Origin: CBDEFX01 sp965237635
Lineage (GTDB): Bacteria > Chloroflexota > Dehalococcoidia > Lucifugimonadales > CAUZJF01
NCBI GenBank assembly: GCA_965237635.1
Contig: CBDEFX010000001.1
Span: forward strand, 1,302,001-1,366,000
DNA length: 64,000 nt
Direction of reading: 5' to 3'
Positions 44,036-52,160 of this stretch are shown piece by piece (position 1 is the stretch's first letter; the number at the start of each line of letters is the position of its first letter). The notes below the pieces were generated by a model. The model did not search any database and had not been told where the DNA came from. It saw only the letters and a program-made list of their open reading frames with translations. The translations under genes and the position numbers were made by a program.

Positions 44036-45740
44036 CCCGAATCCACCGAAGGACGTCCTTGGGGACAGCCCTTGAAGAAGCCAGCGGGTGCTCCTCTGAA
44101 TCTGGGATAATGGTTTTGGAACAGAAACCCGCCCGGAAACAAGGAGCACCCAATAGATGCTGCCACAGAACAAACCCGACCGTATCCGCATCGTCTTTGA
44201 CGACCATCGTCTGGTGGCCAATGCCGGTCTGCTCCTGCCGGCCACCCTCGCCCGGCACCTGGGCCTGCGAGAACTCGTCGACCATCACCTTGACCTCGGC
44301 GGAGCGCCGGGACGGGCGAACACTGGGGACAAGATGCTGACGCTGGTCGCTTCCGCGCTGGCAGGCGGCGACTGCATCGACGACGCCGATGCGCTGCGCG
44401 CTGGTGGGACGGTCGGTGTTCTAGGCTGCGTGGTCAAGGTGCCATCCACTCTGGGGACCTTCCTGCGCAGCTTCCGGTGGGGGCATGTCCGTCAACTTGA
44501 CCGCGTGAGCCGCCAGTTGTTGGCCCGGGCCTGGGCCGCTGGGGCCGGACCCGGCGACTCGCCCCTGACCATCGACCTGGACTCGACCATCTGCGAGACC
44601 TATGGACTGGCCAAGGAGGGAGCGCGCCACCACGGCTATACCGGCGCCCGCGGCTATCACCCGCTGCTGGCCATTGCCGCCGGCACCGGCGAGGTGCTGA
44701 TGTCCCGGCTGCGCGAGGGCCGGGCCAACACCGCCCGTGGCGCCGCCCACTTCCTGCGTGAGACGGTGGGGCGGGCGCGCTACGGCGGGGCCAGGGGACA
44801 ACTCACGGTGCGGGCCGACAGCGGCTTCTACGCCCACACTGTCGTTGCCGCCTGCCGGGAAATGGATGTCCGCTTCTCTATCACCATCCGCCAGCGCGCC
44901 AGCCTGCGGGACCTGATCGAGGCGATACCAGAGGAGGACTGGACTCCCATTCCCTACTGGATGGACGGCGCCGCCGATGTCGCCGAGACGACTTACACCC
45001 CGTTCCAGACCAAGCCGGACGCCGCGCCGGTGCGGCTCATTGTCCGGCGGGTGAAGCCGACGCCCGGTTCCCAGCTCGCCCTCTTCGCCAGATACAGCTA
45101 TCACGCCTTCATCACCGACCGCGATGGGGAGACGCTGGAACTGGAGGCCGATCATCGCCGCCACGCCGAGGTCGAGAACGCCATACGCGACCTCAAGTAC
45201 GGCGTCGGGCTGAACCACATGCCGTCGGCGCGCTTCGCCGCCAACGGCGCCTGGCTGGCGGTCCAGGTGATGGCGCATAACCTGGCCCGCTGGACGGCGC
45301 GGATTGGTCTGGGCGAGCGGACCGTGATCACCAAGACCCTCAGGCGGCGGGTCTTCGCTCTGGTGGGACGGATCACCCGCTCGGCGCGCCGCCTCACTTT
45401 GCATCTCCCCCGGCGCTGGTCTTGGGAAACCCAGTTCAGTCGCGCCTTGGCCCGGCTGCAAGCCATTCCGTTCCCGGCCTGACGGCCAGCCTGCAACTGA
45501 CTCAACGTCCCCGCAATCTCGCGCCACCCCGGTCGCGAGAGTCCCCTGCTGCGTATCCTCTCGACATCCCGCGCATCGCAACTCCCACATAGGGCCTTAG
45601 GGGCCCTGTGCGGCGACTGAAGACCGTCCGCCGGCCTCCCATCTACCCCAAGACCCCAGGCCATCTCCCCTGTAGCTCCCTCACCCACCCCCTTCCGCTG
45701 TCCTCACCCCGTCCATCGGTGTCCTTCGGTGGATTCGGGC
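44036..45740 (+). mobile_element. IS1380-family insertion sequence, divergent copy 5 (flanks mismatch)
   Basis: The 1705-bp element has the same 18-bp ends as copies 1-4 but clearly diverged internal sequence. The left flank is TTAG (44032-44035) and the right is TTAA (45741-45744), so the target duplication does not match. A PIN gene is cut on the left and a terminase gene on the right. The simplest reading is recombination between two insertions, or an assembly join across a repeat. Confidence 0.88.
44157..45482 (+). CDS. IS1380-family DDE transposase (copy 5, divergent)
   Basis: This 441-aa protein is the same length as the others and collinear with them, but with many substitutions (MLPQNKPDRIRIVFDDHRL, VDHHLDLGGAPGRANTGDKML, TPFQTKPDAAPV, HAEVENAIRDLKYG). 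The acidic contexts LTIDLDSTICETYG and VRADSGFY are kept. It represents a second IS lineage of the same family in this genome. Confidence 0.92.
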   Translation: MLPQNKPDRIRIVFDDHRLVANAGLLLPATLARHLGLRELVDHHLDLGGAPGRANTGDKMLTLVASALAGGDCIDDADALRAGGTVGVLGCVVKVPSTLGTFLRSFRWGHVRQLDRVSRQLLARAWAAGAGPGDSPLTIDLDSTICETYGLAKEGARHHGYTGARGYHPLLAIAAGTGEVLMSRLREGRANTARGAAHFLRETVGRARYGGARGQLTVRADSGFYAHTVVAACREMDVRFSITIRQRASLRDLIEAIPEEDWTPIPYWMDGAADVAETTYTPFQTKPDAAPVRLIVRRVKPTPGSQLALFARYSYHAFITDRDGETLELEADHRRHAEVENAIRDLKYGVGLNHMPSARFAANGAWLAVQVMAHNLARWTARIGLGERTVITKTLRRRVFALVGRITRSARRLTLHLPRRWSWETQFSRALARLQAIPFPA

Positions 45741-46738
45741 TTAAGCAGTGCCCTACCGCCGGCGTTGCGTTCCATCACGATGTAGTCGGCCTCGATCTCG
45801 TGGTAGGCGCGCACTACCTGCCGTGCCCACTTGAATGGCGAGGCGCGCACAGACCAACCCCCTAGCACGTCCAGGTTCTTATCATCGCACAAGCCAACGC
45901 CGACGATGCCGCACTCGTCCGAGATCTCCCCGTCGCCGAGGGACGGGTCCACGCCGATGCACCTACGCGTAGTGGTGGGGGTCTCCCGGTAGCGGATCAT
46001 CTCCCGTGTCCAAAGCGCGCCCGGCAGGGAGTCCAGGAGCATTCCCATGATCTCCTGCTGCCCGCGCGCGGTGCCCACGTAAGGCGCAATCACCCGATCG
46101 TACCACTCGGGGGAAAGGTTGGCCCGGTTGTCGTATGAGGTGCCCGAGGTAGTCACAGTGGAGTCCAGCTTAATAAGGTCCCGCATTCGTCTGACTGGCT
46201 TCGGCGTGGTGGTGACCACCTGATGCGGCTTGGTGCCAGCGATGCGGAGGCCCATCTGAATCTCGTCGTAGATCGCCCAGTCCCGGAAGCTTGTGAACTC
46301 ATCATACCAGACCCGCTCATAGGCCCCGCCCCTGAACTGGTCGGGGTTCTCCGCGCTGTAGGTGTGAGCTACGGCCCCCGTGTGGAAGGTCAACGTTCGC
46401 TTTGACGGCTCATAGTGCGGCCTCTCGTGTGGAGGGAACAGCCGGATGATGCCCGACTCTGGGTGTTCGATCATCTGCACCCTAACCTGGGATGGTTCAC
46501 GGCCCACCAAAGCGAACAGGCGAACGCCATCGTAGACGCCTTGGCGAATCCACTCCCCCGCCGTCCGGTTCTTGCCCCAGCCCCGACCAGTCATTACGAG
46601 CCAGGTCACCCAATCGCCAGGCGGTGGAAGCTGCTCAGGCCGCGCCCATGCGCGCCAGAGGTAAAGGAGTGCCTCGCACTCCTCGTCCGTAAGCTGCGCG
46701 ATATGCTCGGGCTTAAGCCTCTGTACCGTGGATGTCAT
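45741..46738 (-). pseudogene. Phage terminase large subunit, C-terminally truncated
   Basis: From ATG 46738 (MTSTVQRLKPEHIAQL) about 332 residues remain. The ATPase domain has Walker A VMTGRGWGKNRTAGEW (~45-60) and Walker B YERVWYDEF (~135), with coupling segment QVVTTTPKPVRRM. The RNase H-like nuclease domain begins with CIGVDPSLGDGEISDECGIVGVG and stops at the IS after NAGGRALLK. It packaged phage DNA when intact. The small upstream ORF overlaps its start by 26 bp. Confidence 0.88.
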
Positions 46739-46940
46739 TTGAGGCCTCCAGAGTGCGATCTTGGAAGAGTTGGATAACTGCATTTAGTGCATCCAACTCC
46801 TTTTCAATCTTACGCTTCTCAATTTCCAATGGTCTTATCTTACGCCGATACTGAGGTGGTACCCAAAAACTAGACAACTGGCTAAGAGAGAGTCCAGCTC
46901 CTAAAATAACCGGCAACTAACCGACGTGGAGGAGCAGGAC

Positions 46941-47225
46941 ATGAAGCAGACGAGGAATAAGCACAGTCCGGCGTTCAAGGCCAAGGTGGCCTTGGCCGCC
47001 CTTGCGGGGGAAGAGACCATCGCCCAGCTGGCCAGCCGATTTGAGGTCCATCCCAGTCAGATTCACGCCTGGAAAAGGGCCCTGGCGGAAGGAGCCCCGG
47101 AGCTATTTGCCACCAATCAGAAATCCCAGGAGAAAGCCAAGGAAGCTCAGATTAACCACCTCTACCGGCACATCGGCCAGCTGAAGGTGGAACGCGATTT
47201 TTTGTCGGAAAGGTCCGGTCTATGA
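46941..47225 (+). CDS. IS3-family transposase OrfA (helix-turn-helix)
   Basis: This ~94-aa protein binds the IS ends and is fused to OrfB by frameshifting in active IS3 elements. It has the HTH (HSPAFKAKVALAALAGEETIAQLASRFEVHPSQIHAWKRAL) and a leucine-zipper-like tail (HLYRHIGQLKVERDFLSE). ATG 46941 follows GGAGGAGCAGG. A T6 run (GATTTTTTG) near 47199 may be the slippery site. Its stop overlaps the orfB start (ATGA). Confidence 0.9.
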   Translation: MKQTRNKHSPAFKAKVALAALAGEETIAQLASRFEVHPSQIHAWKRALAEGAPELFATNQKSQEKAKEAQINHLYRHIGQLKVERDFLSERSGL

Positions 47226-48157
47226 GTCGCAGCATACGGCGAGCCATGATAGACCGAGACCACCAGCAGCTGTCTTTGGTGCGTCAATGTATCCTGCTGG
47301 ACGTCAGCCGGGCCTCGGTGTACTACCGGTCGGTACCGACCAGGGCAGAAGACCTGGAGTTGATGGCCCTGATGGACCGTCAGTATTTAAAGACCCCCTT
47401 CTACGGCTCCAGGAAGATGAAGGCCTGGCTGCTGCAACAGGGCTATCTGGTGAGCCGAAAAAGGGTTCGAAGGCTGATGCGGTTGATGGGTCTGGAAGCC
47501 ATCTACCGGCGTCCCAACACCAGCAAACCAGCGCCGGGACACCGGATCTTTCCCTATCTGCTGAAGGGAGTGGAGGTTAATCGGGTCGACCAGGTCTGGG
47601 CCGCGGACATCACCTACATCCCCATGCCGAAGGGCTTCCTGTACCTGGTGGCCATCATGGACTGGCACAGCCGGCACGTGCTGGCCTGGAAGCTCTCCAA
47701 CACCATGGACACCAGCTTCTGCGTGGCGGCGTTGGAGGAAGCCCTGGGTAAGGGACGACCGGAGATATTCAACACCGACCAGGGGAGTCAGTTCACCAGT
47801 GAGGCCTTTACCCAGACGTTGCAGGAGCAGAGGGTCCAGGTCAGCATGGATGGTAAGGGTAGGTACCTGGACAACATCTTCGTGGAGCGGCTGTGGCGGA
47901 GCATCAAGTACGAGGAGGTGTATCTGAAAGCTTACCAGACCGTCGCCGAGGCCCGAACTGGGATCAATGCCTACCTGGAGTTCTACAACCGGCAGAGGCC
48001 TCACCAGGCTTTGGGCTACCGGACCCCAGCAGAGGTGTACCAACATGGCCAGGAAGAAAGGGGAGCAGCAGCTGAAGAAGCAGGGCTGCCATCGGGCTTG
48101 GTGAAACCTAGCGCAGGGGTGGGAGACTCTCTTAATTTAGCCCTCGTGCTGTCTTAA
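47222..48157 (+). CDS. IS3-family transposase OrfB (DDE integrase)
   Basis: The 311-aa catalytic protein has an N-terminal HTH_21-like region (MALMDRQYLKTPFYGSRKMKAWLLQQGY) and an rve integrase core with D in VWAADITYIPM (~125), D in FNTDQGSQFTS (~184) and E in IFVERLWRSIKYEEVY (~220). It ends with the RPHQALGYRTPAEVY motif common to the family. It appears complete. Confidence 0.95.
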   Translation: MSRSIRRAMIDRDHQQLSLVRQCILLDVSRASVYYRSVPTRAEDLELMALMDRQYLKTPFYGSRKMKAWLLQQGYLVSRKRVRRLMRLMGLEAIYRRPNTSKPAPGHRIFPYLLKGVEVNRVDQVWAADITYIPMPKGFLYLVAIMDWHSRHVLAWKLSNTMDTSFCVAALEEALGKGRPEIFNTDQGSQFTSEAFTQTLQEQRVQVSMDGKGRYLDNIFVERLWRSIKYEEVYLKAYQTVAEARTGINAYLEFYNRQRPHQALGYRTPAEVYQHGQEERGAAAEEAGLPSGLVKPSAGVGDSLNLALVLS

Positions 48158-48243
48158 TAATGGGGTCCACCTTAATACCACTCAAGTGTACGTCGCCTTC
48201 CCATATCCACCTACCTCAATTCTGCCGATGTGCTGGGCAGCAC

Positions 48244-48792
48244 CTAGTCCCGTTCTGCCTTATCTCCCTCCTCCGTGTTGAAGGCCTCCTTCGATGCAGA
48301 TATCGTCTCTAGCTTGACTAGCAGCCGGTCCCGTGCGGTGGTAGTCTCCACCTCGATCTTGCCCTCGTGTTTGAGGTTTAGGTTGTCCTCCATCCCCAAG
48401 GCCTTCCATTCCAACTCAAAAAGCCTTTTGAGCGCCCCCGGTATTTGCCCCGCCGCCAGCTCATCGACGTCCATCCCCTTGATGCGCTCAGCAACCCTGG
48501 CCCGCATCGCCCGGATCATCGTCACAGCGTCATCTTGGGATCGTTCTAGTGCCTTCGCCATACGCTCGCGGCGCCGGGATGCTAGGTCGGAATCATGCTC
48601 GGCGGCGCGGTTGACCCAGCCGTTGCGCATACTCCAGCCGTTCCACTGGCGCAATGTCCCTTTCCTGTCTCTTTCTTGCCGCTCCCGCGCGGCCGCTACG
48701 GACCGGTCGATGGCCGGCAGATCACGATAGTGGAGAAACGCGGCGTAGGCTTTGGCAGTCTCGCCTGGCTGCCTATCCCAGAGGTCACGCAT
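48244..48792 (-). CDS. Phage terminase small subunit-like protein
   Basis: The 182-aa protein begins MRDLWDRQPGETAKAYAAFLHYRDLP and continues with a basic helical segment and WNGWSMRNGWVNRAAEHDSDLASRRRERMAKALERSQDD, a pattern seen in small terminase/DNA-recognition proteins that precede large terminases. ATG 48792 has a strong GGGGAGG upstream and overlaps the VRR-NUC gene by 8 bp. It is apparently intact. Homology is inferred from gene order and composition. Confidence 0.6.
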   Translation of the reverse strand: MRDLWDRQPGETAKAYAAFLHYRDLPAIDRSVAAARERQERDRKGTLRQWNGWSMRNGWVNRAAEHDSDLASRRRERMAKALERSQDDAVTMIRAMRARVAERIKGMDVDELAAGQIPGALKRLFELEWKALGMEDNLNLKHEGKIEVETTTARDRLLVKLETISASKEAFNTEEGDKAERD

Positions 48793-49126
48793 CGGCGGCC
48801 TCCCCTCGCCAGTGGCAGGCAATGCAGGTGGGTTCGTGCTGAATGACCCGCAACGGCTGAACATTCAGCCCATCGACGTCCTGGATCATGCCCTCTGATA
48901 CCCGATGACCCTTCTGGATAATCCGCACGGCGTCGTCCCAATCGTCGGGCCGCCAGAGGTACGCCTGGTGGTCGGGCAGCCCCCGGAGCCAGCCCCACTG
49001 GTCCTCGGTCGGCTGTTTCTTCCCCACCTTGAGCTCGGCCCATATTACGCGCCCGTCTAGGGTCACGATGGTCAGGTCGGGGTAACCCATCGCCGACCGG
49101 CGCGAGTCATAGGTGTGGTAGACCAT
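48785..49126 (-). CDS. VRR-NUC domain nuclease, possibly 5'-truncated
   Basis: The 113-aa protein has the VRR-NUC core: MVYHTYDSRRSAMGYPDLTIVTLDGRVIWAELKVGKKQPTEDQWGWLRGL and AYLWRPDDWDDAVRIIQ, with PD...ELK as the catalytic triad of the PD-(D/E)XK fold. Phage members usually have 15-20 residues before the YHT motif. Here that part is out of frame (QLVHSAGW in the +1 frame) or missing. A C-terminal Cys pair (CIACHW) follows. Confidence 0.75.
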   Translation of the reverse strand: MVYHTYDSRRSAMGYPDLTIVTLDGRVIWAELKVGKKQPTEDQWGWLRGLPDHQAYLWRPDDWDDAVRIIQKGHRVSEGMIQDVDGLNVQPLRVIQHEPTCIACHWRGEAADA

Positions 49127-49134
49127 CCCGCCGA

Positions 49135-49263
49135 GTGGACGAGCTGCGCGAGGCCATTACACGTCACAAGTCGGCGGTCTATGTCCTCCCAACCGGCGGG
49201 GGCAAGACCGTCGTCGCGGGCCTGATAGCCCAGCGCGTCACGGATCGGGGCGGGCAGGTCATG
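49135..49263 (+). pseudogene. DEAD/DEAH helicase fragment
   Basis: The ~43 residues DELREAITRHKSAVYVLPTGGGKTVVAGLIAQRVTDRGGQVMLV contain helicase motif I (PTGGGKT) and its context, as in phage-encoded UvsW/DEAD helicases. The frame then runs into unrelated sequence at ~49262. Both ends are broken; the rest of the gene is absent. Confidence 0.7.
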
Positions 49264-49740
49264 CTCGTGCCGTCGAATAGACCGCGCTCCACAAGGTCCG
49301 GCATGGCAGGGAAGCAGGCGAAGGCGTCCAGCCGTCCGGTTTGAGGCCAGTATCCGCAAGCGGCTGACTGTGCATAGGAGCCGCCCAGGTCGAGGCCCAG
49401 GATGTAGGGACCGACTGCATCTGCATCGCCCTCGCATCGCGCCCAGGTGTCCGCCGGCAGGAGCAGTGACTCGGCAACGTCCGAGGTTCCCATGTTGAGA
49501 CGCAGCGCCTTGAAGGATGCCAGTCGGGAGCCGTCGGCCTTCGCCCGCTTCGCCTCAATGCGGATGACCTTCTCCAAGTCGGGAAAGTGTGGGAGCCCAG
49601 GATTCGCACGTAGCCATGTACGCCGCTGGAATGGAGGGTCGTCTGGACGTGCTGCGTGGACCTGGGCATACCCGACGCCGCCACCTAGTGCCTTGGTGAA
49701 TGGGTGAGTCTCACTAGGTTGTCATCCGAGTACGCCCTAG
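49264..49740 (-). pseudogene. Second phage terminase large-subunit fragment
   Basis: On the minus strand, PFTKALGGGVGYAQVHAARPDDPP, WLRANPGLPHFPDLEKVIRIEAKRAK and ASFKALRLNMGTSDVAESLLLPADTWARCEG, then the nuclease start GPYILGLDLGGSYAQSAACGYW, can be read in one frame from ~49735 to ~49264. This is a different terminase lineage from 45741-46738. Both ends are truncated: at the helicase fragment on one side and near the isomerase stop on the other. Confidence 0.7.
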
Positions 49741-50613
49741 TCATCCGTGTCCATAGCGCTCGACAAACGTTCTCGGAAACTCGGCAGTTTTGCTCAGGAT
49801 GTGGTCCGGTTGCTGGTCCCGGTCCCCTCCCTCGAACATGAAGAGCCCTTGGTAGTCGATATCCCTGAACGCGGCGAACACCTCGTCCCACTGGAGATTG
49901 CCGTCGAAAGGCGCGTAGTGGTCCATATCTATGTAGTCGTGGAGGTGAAGATGGATGAGCCGCGGGCCGCACTGGGCCATGGTCTTTCGGGCGCGTTCCT
50001 TGATGATGAAGGGATTGCCTCCGTCCGGGTCCCTGGTGTGCCCGACGTCCACGACCATCCCAAACCGGTTCGAACCTATCCTGTCGACAAGCGCAACATA
50101 GTCCGCCAGGTCATGCCCGTTCTCATTGGCGAGCCTCAGCCGCGAGCCCTCAAGCTGGTGCAGCATCTCCGTGACAGTCTTCTCGGACTGATCGCTGAAT
50201 CCGAAGTGGCCCACCACAATCGAGGCTCCCATCTCCTCTGCTACCCTGGCGGCAAAGACCGCCTCGGCAACCGCGGCCTTCCTCTCTTCCTCGTCCTCTG
50301 ACTCGACACCGAGCAGCGGTCCTTTGGGGTAGCCTCGGATTATGGGCCCGTGAAACGAGACGATCGAAATCCCCTGGTTATGACACTCGGACACGATCTC
50401 CGACACCTGGTCGCGGTCTCGATAGTCGAAGTGAGACGGCGCAAACAGGGCGCCGATCTCGATGCGCGTAATCCCAGCTTGGCGCATCTGCGCGATCTCC
50501 CGAGCGCCGATGCGCTCAGACAAAGGAAAAGCGATGGTCGACGCGCCCAGTCGCTCCTCGATCTCTTGGGCCGTCCACTCGTAAGCCATGTCAGCAGCTG
50601 GGTTGTTTTTCAT
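49741..50613 (-). CDS. Sugar phosphate isomerase/epimerase-like TIM-barrel protein
   Basis: The ~290-aa protein has the AP-endonuclease-2/xylose-isomerase-like barrel: GITRIEIGALFAPSHFDY, ISIVSFHGPIIRG, EMGASIVVGHFGFSD, RLANENGHD (metal Glu), FGMVVDVGHTRD (metal Asp/His), LIHLHLHDYIDMDHYAPFDG and FMFEGGD (Glu). All typical metal ligands are present, so it is probably active; the substrate is unknown. ATG 50613 is preferred over the upstream candidate 50727, whose N-terminus is low-complexity Arg-rich. Confidence 0.85.
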   Translation of the reverse strand: MKNNPAADMAYEWTAQEIEERLGASTIAFPLSERIGAREIAQMRQAGITRIEIGALFAPSHFDYRDRDQVSEIVSECHNQGISIVSFHGPIIRGYPKGPLLGVESEDEEERKAAVAEAVFAARVAEEMGASIVVGHFGFSDQSEKTVTEMLHQLEGSRLRLANENGHDLADYVALVDRIGSNRFGMVVDVGHTRDPDGGNPFIIKERARKTMAQCGPRLIHLHLHDYIDMDHYAPFDGNLQWDEVFAAFRDIDYQGLFMFEGGDRDQQPDHILSKTAEFPRTFVERYGHG

Positions 50614-50704
50614 CCGCGCATTATACCTCAGCCGACGGTGCAGCCGTCTCCTAACAGCGGCACTCTCGGGGCCGTTTAGGCGATCTCGAGTCCACTCCCG
50701 CATA

Positions 50705-50744
50705 CCCCGAGTAATCCCGATTCCCATCGGGATGTATCGAGGGG
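50705..50744. repeat. Nested palindromic intergenic repeat
   Basis: This is the third copy of the CCCGAGTA-TCCCGAT/ATCGGGA-GTATCGAGGG unit (also 181-224 and 34127-34170), between the isomerase and Fur-family genes. Confidence 0.65.
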
Positions 50745-50824
50745 CGATCTCACGCTCTTTCCCGCATGCCCTGAGCGGAGCCGAACGGGGCCGGTCTTCA
50801 TATCCGCAGTATCCTACTCCGCTA

Positions 50825-50877
50825 TTGACTCAACCAGGGAATTGCCTCATACTTGTACATGCAATTAGTTGCAGGAG
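50825..50877 (+). promoter_or_regulatory. Promoter with palindromic operator candidate for the fur-family operon
   Basis: TTGACT (50825-50830), 17 bp and CATACT (50848-50853) form a modest promoter. Just after it, TGCAATTAGTTGCA (50860-50873) is a perfect 5-bp-arm palindrome that runs into the AGGAG ribosome-binding site. Its position fits autoregulation by the Fur-family protein; this is inference. Confidence 0.45.
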
Positions 50878-50883
50878 CGTAAA

Positions 50884-51333
50884 GTGACCACCGAAGACAC
50901 CACAATGCAGCTGCTGAAGGAGTCCGGACACAGGCTCACGCCGCAGCGGCTCATGGTCTTGTCCGCCATCAGAGACGCCGGAGACCACCTGTCGGCCGCC
51001 GAGATCCTCGACCACATCAAAGAGACTTACCCATACATGGACATCTCCACCGTCTACAGGACGCTTAGCGTCCTCAAAGAGATGCGACTCGTCTCAGAGA
51101 CCGACATGGGCGGTGGCGAGTACAGGTACGAATGGATAGAGCAAGAGCGGCACCACCACCTCATATGCCGTAGATGTGACCGGCCGACTCAGCTGGACCA
51201 TAAATACCTGGAGAACCTGGGGACCGAGATTCTTGACGACTATGGGTTCCAGGCCGACATCGACCATTTCGCGATCTTCGGCCTCTGCCAGGACTGTCGG
51301 AGCGAGCTGGCCGAGTCGCCGCGTACGAGCTGA
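50884..51333 (+). CDS. Fur-family metal-dependent transcriptional regulator
   Basis: The 149-aa regulator has the winged helix (SGHRLTPQRLMVLSAIRDAGDHLSAAEILDHIKETYPYMDISTVYRTLSVLKEMRLV) and the metal/dimer domain with HHHLICRRCDRPTQLD and FGLCQDCRSEL (two CXXC pairs for structural zinc). GTG 50884 is chosen because AGGAG lies seven bases before it. The gene 47 bp downstream encodes a nickel/cobalt-type transporter, so a Nur- or Zur-like role is more likely than iron sensing. Confidence 0.88.
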   Translation: MTTEDTTMQLLKESGHRLTPQRLMVLSAIRDAGDHLSAAEILDHIKETYPYMDISTVYRTLSVLKEMRLVSETDMGGGEYRYEWIEQERHHHLICRRCDRPTQLDHKYLENLGTEILDDYGFQADIDHFAIFGLCQDCRSELAESPRTS

Positions 51334-51380
51334 TCGCGCGCTGACCATCGCTACCTAGACCACGGGAGAAAAAAGTATCG

Positions 51381-52130
51381 ATGGACCTCGAATCGAGCGC
51401 GCTCGCCGCACTTGTGCTGGGCTTTCTCTTGGGGCTCAAGCACGCCACCGACGCCGATCACGTGGTTGCCGTATCCACTATCGCAAGCGAGTATCGCAAT
51501 GCGTGGCGGGGGATCTGGGTTGGTGGCTCGTGGGGTCTCGGGCATACGACACCGCTCCTTGCGCTGGGTATCGTGATTCTGGTGTTCAAAGACGTGGTGC
51601 TCGACCACTACGAGTCTGTCGCTCCACTGTTCGAGTTCGCCGTCGGCGTGATGCTCATCTACCTGGGAGCGCAGGTATTCTGGAACCTGCGACGCGGCCG
51701 ACTACACCTCCATAAGCACATCCACGATGATGAGCCCCACGTCCACATTCACGGTACCCACGATCCTGGGGCAGACCCCGACGTCGCGACTCCGCATGGC
51801 TTCCTGGCCTTTGGGAGGCCCTTTTTCCGGGTAAAGTCGTACGCCGTCGGAGTCATGCATGGCCTCGCGGGCAGCGCCGCCGTCATGCTGGTCTTGCTAC
51901 CAGCGTTGTCCTCCTTCTGGGTGGGATTCGGCTACCTCCTACTGTTTGGTGTAGGGACCATCATCGCTATGTCCGCCGTTACGGTGCTATTGGGAGTGCC
52001 CTTCGCCCTCGCCGGGAGGTTTCAGCGGCTGAACTCCGTCGTATCAGGGGTTGCCGGCACCGCGAGCCTCGTTTTCGGCGGTGCGCTCATGTCAGACATC
52101 GCTTTGGGGACCGCCATCTTCCCCTTTTAG
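51381..52130 (+). CDS. HoxN/NixA-type nickel/cobalt (or related metal) transporter
   Basis: The 249-aa membrane protein carries the family signature LGLKHATDADHVVAVST (HX4DH) in the first helix, a second helix with GSWGLGHTTP, and a cytoplasmic His-rich loop (LHLHKHIHDDEPHVHIHGTHD). About six TM helices remain. Such proteins move Ni2+/Co2+; the His-loop may buffer metal. It probably forms an operon with the Fur-family gene. Confidence 0.85.
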   Translation: MDLESSALAALVLGFLLGLKHATDADHVVAVSTIASEYRNAWRGIWVGGSWGLGHTTPLLALGIVILVFKDVVLDHYESVAPLFEFAVGVMLIYLGAQVFWNLRRGRLHLHKHIHDDEPHVHIHGTHDPGADPDVATPHGFLAFGRPFFRVKSYAVGVMHGLAGSAAVMLVLLPALSSFWVGFGYLLLFGVGTIIAMSAVTVLLGVPFALAGRFQRLNSVVSGVAGTASLVFGGALMSDIALGTAIFPF

Positions 52131-52160
52131 CCCGCGGTTTCATCAATCATTCTTCGCCGG

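Larger units (their letters stand above)
46852..48174 (+). mobile_element. IS3-family insertion sequence
   Basis: The 1323-bp element starts TGAGGTGGTACCC and ends with the reverse complement of TAAGGTGGACCCC. The 4-bp duplication ATAC flanks it (46848-46851 and 48175-48178). It carries overlapping orfA and orfB. The interrupted small phage ORF rejoins in frame, which confirms both ends. Confidence 0.9.
46713..48204 (-). pseudogene. Small coiled-coil phage protein (54 aa), split by the IS3 element
   Basis: Left of the IS, the frame reads RRKIRPLEIEKRKIEKELDAL...HGTEA to a stop at 46713. Right of it, ATG 48204 begins MGRRRTLEW. Removing 46852-48174 and one ATAC joins them as MGRRRTLEWYRRKIRPLEIE..., a 54-codon ORF with a GAGGTAGGTGG ribosome-binding region. 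It is charged and predicted helical. Its place between the small-terminase-like gene and the large subunit suggests a packaging accessory. Confidence 0.75.
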
